From contig JAEUQE010000305.1 of the NCBI GenBank assembly GCA_016789785.1, positions 1 through 8,465 of the forward strand: a stretch of 8,465 bases of DNA, given 5' to 3'. The notes below the pieces were generated by a model. That model ran no database searches. It was not told the origin of the DNA and saw only the letters and a list, made by a program, of their open reading frames with translations. This document shows, piece by piece, positions 5,211-8,465 of this stretch (position 1 is its first letter; every line of letters begins with the position of its first letter). Made by a program: the position numbers and the translations under genes. This DNA comes from Bryobacterales bacterium. Lineage in GTDB: Bacteria > Acidobacteriota > Terriglobia > Bryobacterales > Bryobacteraceae.

Positions 5211-7125
5211 CTTTGCTGACAGTGAGGATGACGTTGCCCCGCTGATCCTGCTTCGCTGACCAACCGCCGGGGATCAACGTCGTCGATCCGTAGTCCAACA
5301 GCAGCGCCGGGCCGCGAATTCCTCGCGCCGGCATCTCGCCACGGCGCCAGGCATCCATGTTCTGCCACTTGCCGCCGAGATGCACGCGCCGGCGCTCGGG
5401 CTTATTCGCAGCAGTTTTTTCCACACTTGCGAGTTTCGGCTTGCGAACCTTGGTCGTCGCGCGGACGCGGATCGCGACATACTCTACTGGGCGCTTCGCA
5501 TCCGAGTAACCATAAGTGCGTTGATGCTCCCGATGAAACCCCGCCGCGGTTCTCGCACCCTGCCATCTTACGGTAAGTTCGTAACTCTGGCCCTGATATC
5601 GCACATCGGCGAAGCGCTCCAGCTTTGCGCCCGGACTCTCTTCCCTCGCCGGCTGTTCTAAGTCGTGAAAGCGCTTCTCCACATCCGCACGGCCCAGCAC
5701 TCCCGCCGCATAGTCCCGCACCCGATCGGCCAGCAGCATCCCCATGGCGGACAACACTCCCGCCGACTCCGGCGCAATCACCGTGCGGATGCCCAGTTCC
5801 ACCGCGATTTCGCAGGCATGCAATCCCCCGCAGCCTCCAAACGCGACCAGCGCAAAGTCTCGAGGATCATAGCCACGCTCGATCGACACCGCGCGAATTG
5901 CGCGCTCCATGTTTGCATTGGCGACGCGCAGCACTCCGGCTGCCGCCTGTTCCCGAGTCAGTTTGAGTTGCGACGCGACACGGTCCAATGCAGCCTGCGA
6001 CCGCACTACGTCCAGATGCATCGCCCCGCCGAGGAACTGGTCCGCCGTAATTCGCCCGAGCACGACATGCGCGTCAGTCACGGTGGGCAACTCGCCACTG
6101 CCATAGCAGGCCGGTCCCGGGTCCGACCCCGCGCTTTCCGGTCCCACTCGCAACAGCCCGCCTTCATCCACGCGGGCAATCGATCCACCACCGGCCCCAA
6201 CGGTATGAATATCGAGCATCGGCACCCGAATCGGAATGCCGTCGACGATCGCTTCCATCGTCTCCCTGGGCGTCCCATCGCACAGACTTACGTCCGTTGA
6301 CGTTCCGCCCATATCGAAGCCCATCGCTCTCGGGAAGCCGCATTCCTTCGCAACCCGGAACGCGCCGATCACGCCACCCGCTGGACCTGACAACACCGTC
6401 CGCACCGATTGGCGGCGCGCCTCATCCGCGCTGAGCAATCCACCGTTCGATTGCATGATGGAGATCGCATACGGCGAGCCTTGCTCCAGGGCGCCGAGGT
6501 AGCGATCCATCAGCGGACCCACATAGGCGTTCAACAGCGTAGTAGAGCCGCGTTCGAACTCGCGAAACTCCGGGCAGATCTCGTGCGACGCGCACACATA
6601 ACCGGACCCGCGTAACGCCGCCAACACCAACTGCTCGTTCTCCGGTGTCTGGTACGCATGCAGGAAGCAGATTGCGATCGACTCCACGTTTGCTTCGCGA
6701 ATCGCGCGCTTCAACCTTCGCAACTCAGCCTCCGTGGGGCGAAGTTCGATCGAGCCATCCGCATGCGCCCGCTCCTTCACGCCAAGGCGAATGTCCGTCA
6801 AGAAGCGGCGAGGCTCCGGCGTCAGATCATAGAGTGCCGCGCGATTCTGGCGCCCGATGTGGAGAATGTCTTCGAAGCCTTCGGTGGTGACGAATGCCGC
6901 CCTCGCGCCCTTGCGTTCCAACAGTGCATTCGTCGCGACCGTCGATCCATGGATCACTTCCACGTCCCGCGGCGGCTTGCCCGCCACGGCCTGCTCAATT
7001 CCCGCAAGGATCACACCTGCTGGATTCGCCCGATTCGACCGCAGTTTGAAGACTTCCAACCGTCCGCCGTCATGCAGCACCACGAAGTCTGTGAATGTAC
7101 CGCCCGCGTCAATTCCGATTCTCAT
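5206..7125 (-). CDS. hyuA: Hydantoinase/5-oxoprolinase family protein, A subunit (HyuA type)
   Basis: This 639-residue protein belongs to the ATP-dependent N-methylhydantoinase A / 5-oxoprolinase family, whose members open cyclic amide rings such as hydantoins or 5-oxoproline, or act as acetone/acetophenone carboxylase subunits. Visible in order: the N-terminal actin-like phosphate motif GIDAGGTFTD (4-13), GSTVATNALL (60-69), ERGSTTLLNAYVGP (191-204), SNGGL (226-230), LSGPAGG (245-251), a second phosphate motif GFDMGGTSTDVSL (269-281), VGAGGGSIA (309-317) and SAGSDPGPACYG (331-342), then the C-terminal HyuA domain to the end. It is slightly shorter than the usual 680-720 residues. The start touches the mscS stop (TAGATG) with GAGG 7 bases upstream, so translation is probably coupled. 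Most HyuA proteins need a HyuB partner, usually encoded next to them. None is in this window: the next gene downstream is an outer-membrane protein. Exact substrate cannot be given. Confidence 0.93.
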   Translation of the reverse strand: MRIGIDAGGTFTDFVVLHDGGRLEVFKLRSNRANPAGVILAGIEQAVAGKPPRDVEVIHGSTVATNALLERKGARAAFVTTEGFEDILHIGRQNRAALYDLTPEPRRFLTDIRLGVKERAHADGSIELRPTEAELRRLKRAIREANVESIAICFLHAYQTPENEQLVLAALRGSGYVCASHEICPEFREFERGSTTLLNAYVGPLMDRYLGALEQGSPYAISIMQSNGGLLSADEARRQSVRTVLSGPAGGVIGAFRVAKECGFPRAMGFDMGGTSTDVSLCDGTPRETMEAIVDGIPIRVPMLDIHTVGAGGGSIARVDEGGLLRVGPESAGSDPGPACYGSGELPTVTDAHVVLGRITADQFLGGAMHLDVVRSQAALDRVASQLKLTREQAAAGVLRVANANMERAIRAVSIERGYDPRDFALVAFGGCGGLHACEIAVELGIRTVIAPESAGVLSAMGMLLADRVRDYAAGVLGRADVEKRFHDLEQPAREESPGAKLERFADVRYQGQSYELTVRWQGARTAAGFHREHQRTYGYSDAKRPVEYVAIRVRATTKVRKPKLASVEKTAANKPERRRVHLGGKWQNMDAWRRGEMPARGIRGPALLLDYGSTTLIPGGWSAKQDQRGNVILTVSKA

Positions 7126-8148
7126 CTACGAACCTCGTTGCGCGATTTCCGGCATCGGCACGCCGTCCTTCTGAAAGCGCCGGTAAATGCGCTCCCGTAG
7201 CCTGGACTGTGTGAGTCCCACCGCGAGCCTGTTCGGAACCTGCACCACGACTTTAAACCCAAGATGGGTCGGCGTCGCACCAGGGTCGAACAACACGACC
7301 GGCGCGAAACCCGGCTCGATGCCCTCCACTTGTGCCGCCTCTTCGGCCAGCGAAGCCTCGATCTGGTCGATGTCTACCCCAAAATCAGTGAACACCACGA
7401 CGCTGGTCATCATCCGCTGATCTGGCAACGCGAAGTTCGTCAGAATGCTCGACGTGATCCGCTCATTCGGAATCACCACCGTGTTGTTGTCCGTGGTGTG
7501 CACACGCGTGGTGCGCCATCCGATATCCGTCACTGTTCCTTCTTCACCCGACGACAGGCGGATGAACTCGCCCACGGAAACGGGCGCCTCCACCAGGATG
7601 TGTATGCCCGCGAAGAAATTGGCTAGCGTGTCACGCAATGCCAGCGCCACGGCCAAACCACCGACGCCGAGAGCGGTGAGAATCGGCGCAACCGCGATGT
7701 CGAAGTAGCGAAACAGAACCGTGAGGCCGAGCAGCATCACGAAGACATGAATCAGTGCCCGCGATACGCCGGAAAGCTGAACGGAGAAGCCGCGCTTCTG
7801 CCCCGCGAACACCACCAGCCTGACCAGCAGGCTCGACGTGACGACGCAGATGCTCAAGACCAGGAAGACCACGCTCCCGCCCCGAGCCCACTTCGCAGCG
7901 CGGCTCGGCAGATCGGCGTATTCGAGCGTGATCACCAGCGCCGTTGCCAGACACCAGAACATGGATGGCCATCGCAGCGAGTCGAGCAGCACGTTCGCCG
8001 GTGAGCTTCGATCCTGCGCCCAGCGGTCGAATGTCCGGAGGATCAAATGCCTGGCGAGCAATGCCGCCGCCAGTGACGCGGCAAAGAGAACCGCCGATTG
8101 GGCGAGGTCGAAGAATTGCGCGGGTGCCTGGAGGAGAGCGGGAAGCAT
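7126..8148 (-). CDS. Small-conductance mechanosensitive channel (MscS family)
   Basis: This inner-membrane channel of about 340 residues would release solutes upon osmotic down-shock. Numbering from M41 of the longest open frame as residue 1, hydrophobic helices lie at about 15-37, 60-77, 90-116, 131-149 and 153-187. The last is the pore-lining TM3, with the Gly/Ala-rich LGVGGLAVALALRDTLANFF. It is followed by the beta domain with IGWRTTRVHTTDNNTVVIPN at about 209-228 and the line ITSSILTNF, hallmarks of MscS, and then a mixed alpha/beta C-terminal domain. Five helices make it larger than E. coli MscS (three). The open frame reaches 8268, but the 40 extra residues are hydrophilic, their third codon position is only about half G/C against a strong G/C bias later, and they include rare CTA codons. 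I therefore prefer the start at 8148, though it has no clear ribosome binding site. The stop TAG abuts the hyuA ATG. Confidence 0.9.
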   Translation of the reverse strand: MLPALLQAPAQFFDLAQSAVLFAASLAAALLARHLILRTFDRWAQDRSSPANVLLDSLRWPSMFWCLATALVITLEYADLPSRAAKWARGGSVVFLVLSICVVTSSLLVRLVVFAGQKRGFSVQLSGVSRALIHVFVMLLGLTVLFRYFDIAVAPILTALGVGGLAVALALRDTLANFFAGIHILVEAPVSVGEFIRLSSGEEGTVTDIGWRTTRVHTTDNNTVVIPNERITSSILTNFALPDQRMMTSVVVFTDFGVDIDQIEASLAEEAAQVEGIEPGFAPVVLFDPGATPTHLGFKVVVQVPNRLAVGLTQSRLRERIYRRFQKDGVPMPEIAQRGS

Positions 8149-8341
8149 CACAAAGTGGCCAACACTTTGATTCTCGCATGGTAGATCCCGCGGCCCGTTT
8201 GCGCATAGATCATTAGAAGGGACCAGACGATACCGGAGCACTTCGCTCGTATTCCGAAACAACGCCATGGCGACTCATACAATGGAAATGGGGAATTCTT
8301 TCCCGCTGTCCGCCCGGTCCGCTCATCTACTAATTCGTGAA
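8149..8341. other. Divergent intergenic region between mscS and the ABC transporter gene
   Basis: These 193 bases separate two divergent genes and must hold both promoters, unless the longer mscS frame to 8268 is used, which leaves 73 bases. No convincing -35/-10 pair or GG-N10-GC sigma-54 site was found on either strand. Confidence 0.5.
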
Positions 8342-8465
8342 ATGATCCAACTTGAATCCGTCTCCAAACACTTCGACGGGAAACGTCAGGTAACCGCCCT
8401 CGATCAAGTCAGCCTGCACATACCAAACGGAGAGATGGTCTCCATCGTCGGTGCATCGGGCTCCG
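8342..8465 (+). CDS. ABC transporter ATP-binding protein, start only (cut by window edge)
   Basis: The 41 visible codons read MIQLESVSKHFDGKRQVTAL, DQVSLHIPNGEMVSIVG and then ASGS, ending inside the Walker A motif (GASGSG expected). The pattern of an early V-x-K-x-F, an A-L-x-x-V-S aromatic-stack region, and GE-x-V-x-I-x-G-x-S-G-S matches the MacB/LolD-type ABC ATPases that work with permeases in lipoprotein or macrolide-type export. Only the start is present, so the substrate and partner cannot be judged. ATG codons at 8282 and 8288 are in frame and would add 18-20 residues, but the ABC fold normally begins with MI-x-L as at 8342. The ribosome binding site is weak at all three. It is transcribed away from mscS. 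Confidence 0.88.
   Translation, partial: MIQLESVSKHFDGKRQVTALDQVSLHIPNGEMVSIVGASGS

Noticed and set aside
5665..6300. 211-residue + strand open frame opposite hyuA
   Set aside because: It is antisense to conserved hyuA motifs, with His/Arg-rich content and no family resemblance.
1..8465. CRISPR array, tRNA, rRNA, insertion sequence or retron-like structure
   Set aside because: No spaced direct repeats, no tRNA-like cloverleaf, no transposase or reverse transcriptase motifs were seen on either strand.

Overview
The window reads as GC-rich bacterial chromosome with tightly packed genes. The gene content and protein style (a HyuA-type protein, a sigma-54 response regulator, a GtrA protein, an abundance of toxin-antitoxin modules) would fit a soil bacterium such as an Acidobacteriota (Solibacter/Bryobacter-like) member. 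That placement is an impression from composition and gene content, not a proven assignment.

Left part (1-1500, + strand): a toxin-antitoxin island. An intact, overlapping hicB-hicA pair is followed by about 380 bases with no recognisable gene, and then by a decayed vapB-vapC pair. vapB is split by a -1 shift near base 990. vapC changes frame between about 1293 and 1342 and has lost part of its middle. A small + strand gene for a cytoplasmic-looking peptidoglycan-binding-domain protein (1630-2091) follows. It ends 9 bases from the end of the convergent gene on the other strand, with a strong hairpin at the junction.

Centre and right (2101-8148, - strand): two gene clusters reading right to left. 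The first is mscS (mechanosensitive channel) followed directly by hyuA (hydantoinase/oxoprolinase A subunit), stop codon touching start codon. After a 119-base gap come an outer-membrane beta-barrel protein, a CDP-alcohol phosphatidyltransferase, a GtrA-family membrane protein and a complete sigma-54-dependent response regulator, with gaps of 27, 14 and 5 bases. The 119-base gap holds a candidate -24/-12 (sigma-54) promoter and an inverted repeat upstream of it. This makes autoregulation of the cell-envelope cluster by its own last gene a concrete hypothesis.

Right edge (8342-8465, + strand): the first 41 codons of an ABC transporter ATPase, cut by the window inside its Walker A motif and divergent from mscS.

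No tRNA, rRNA, CRISPR array or insertion sequence was seen. I did not find a clearly new defence or mobile system. The most interesting items are the possible self-controlled envelope operon, the hyuA gene without a hyuB partner coupled to mscS, and the doubly broken vapBC beside an intact hicBA.
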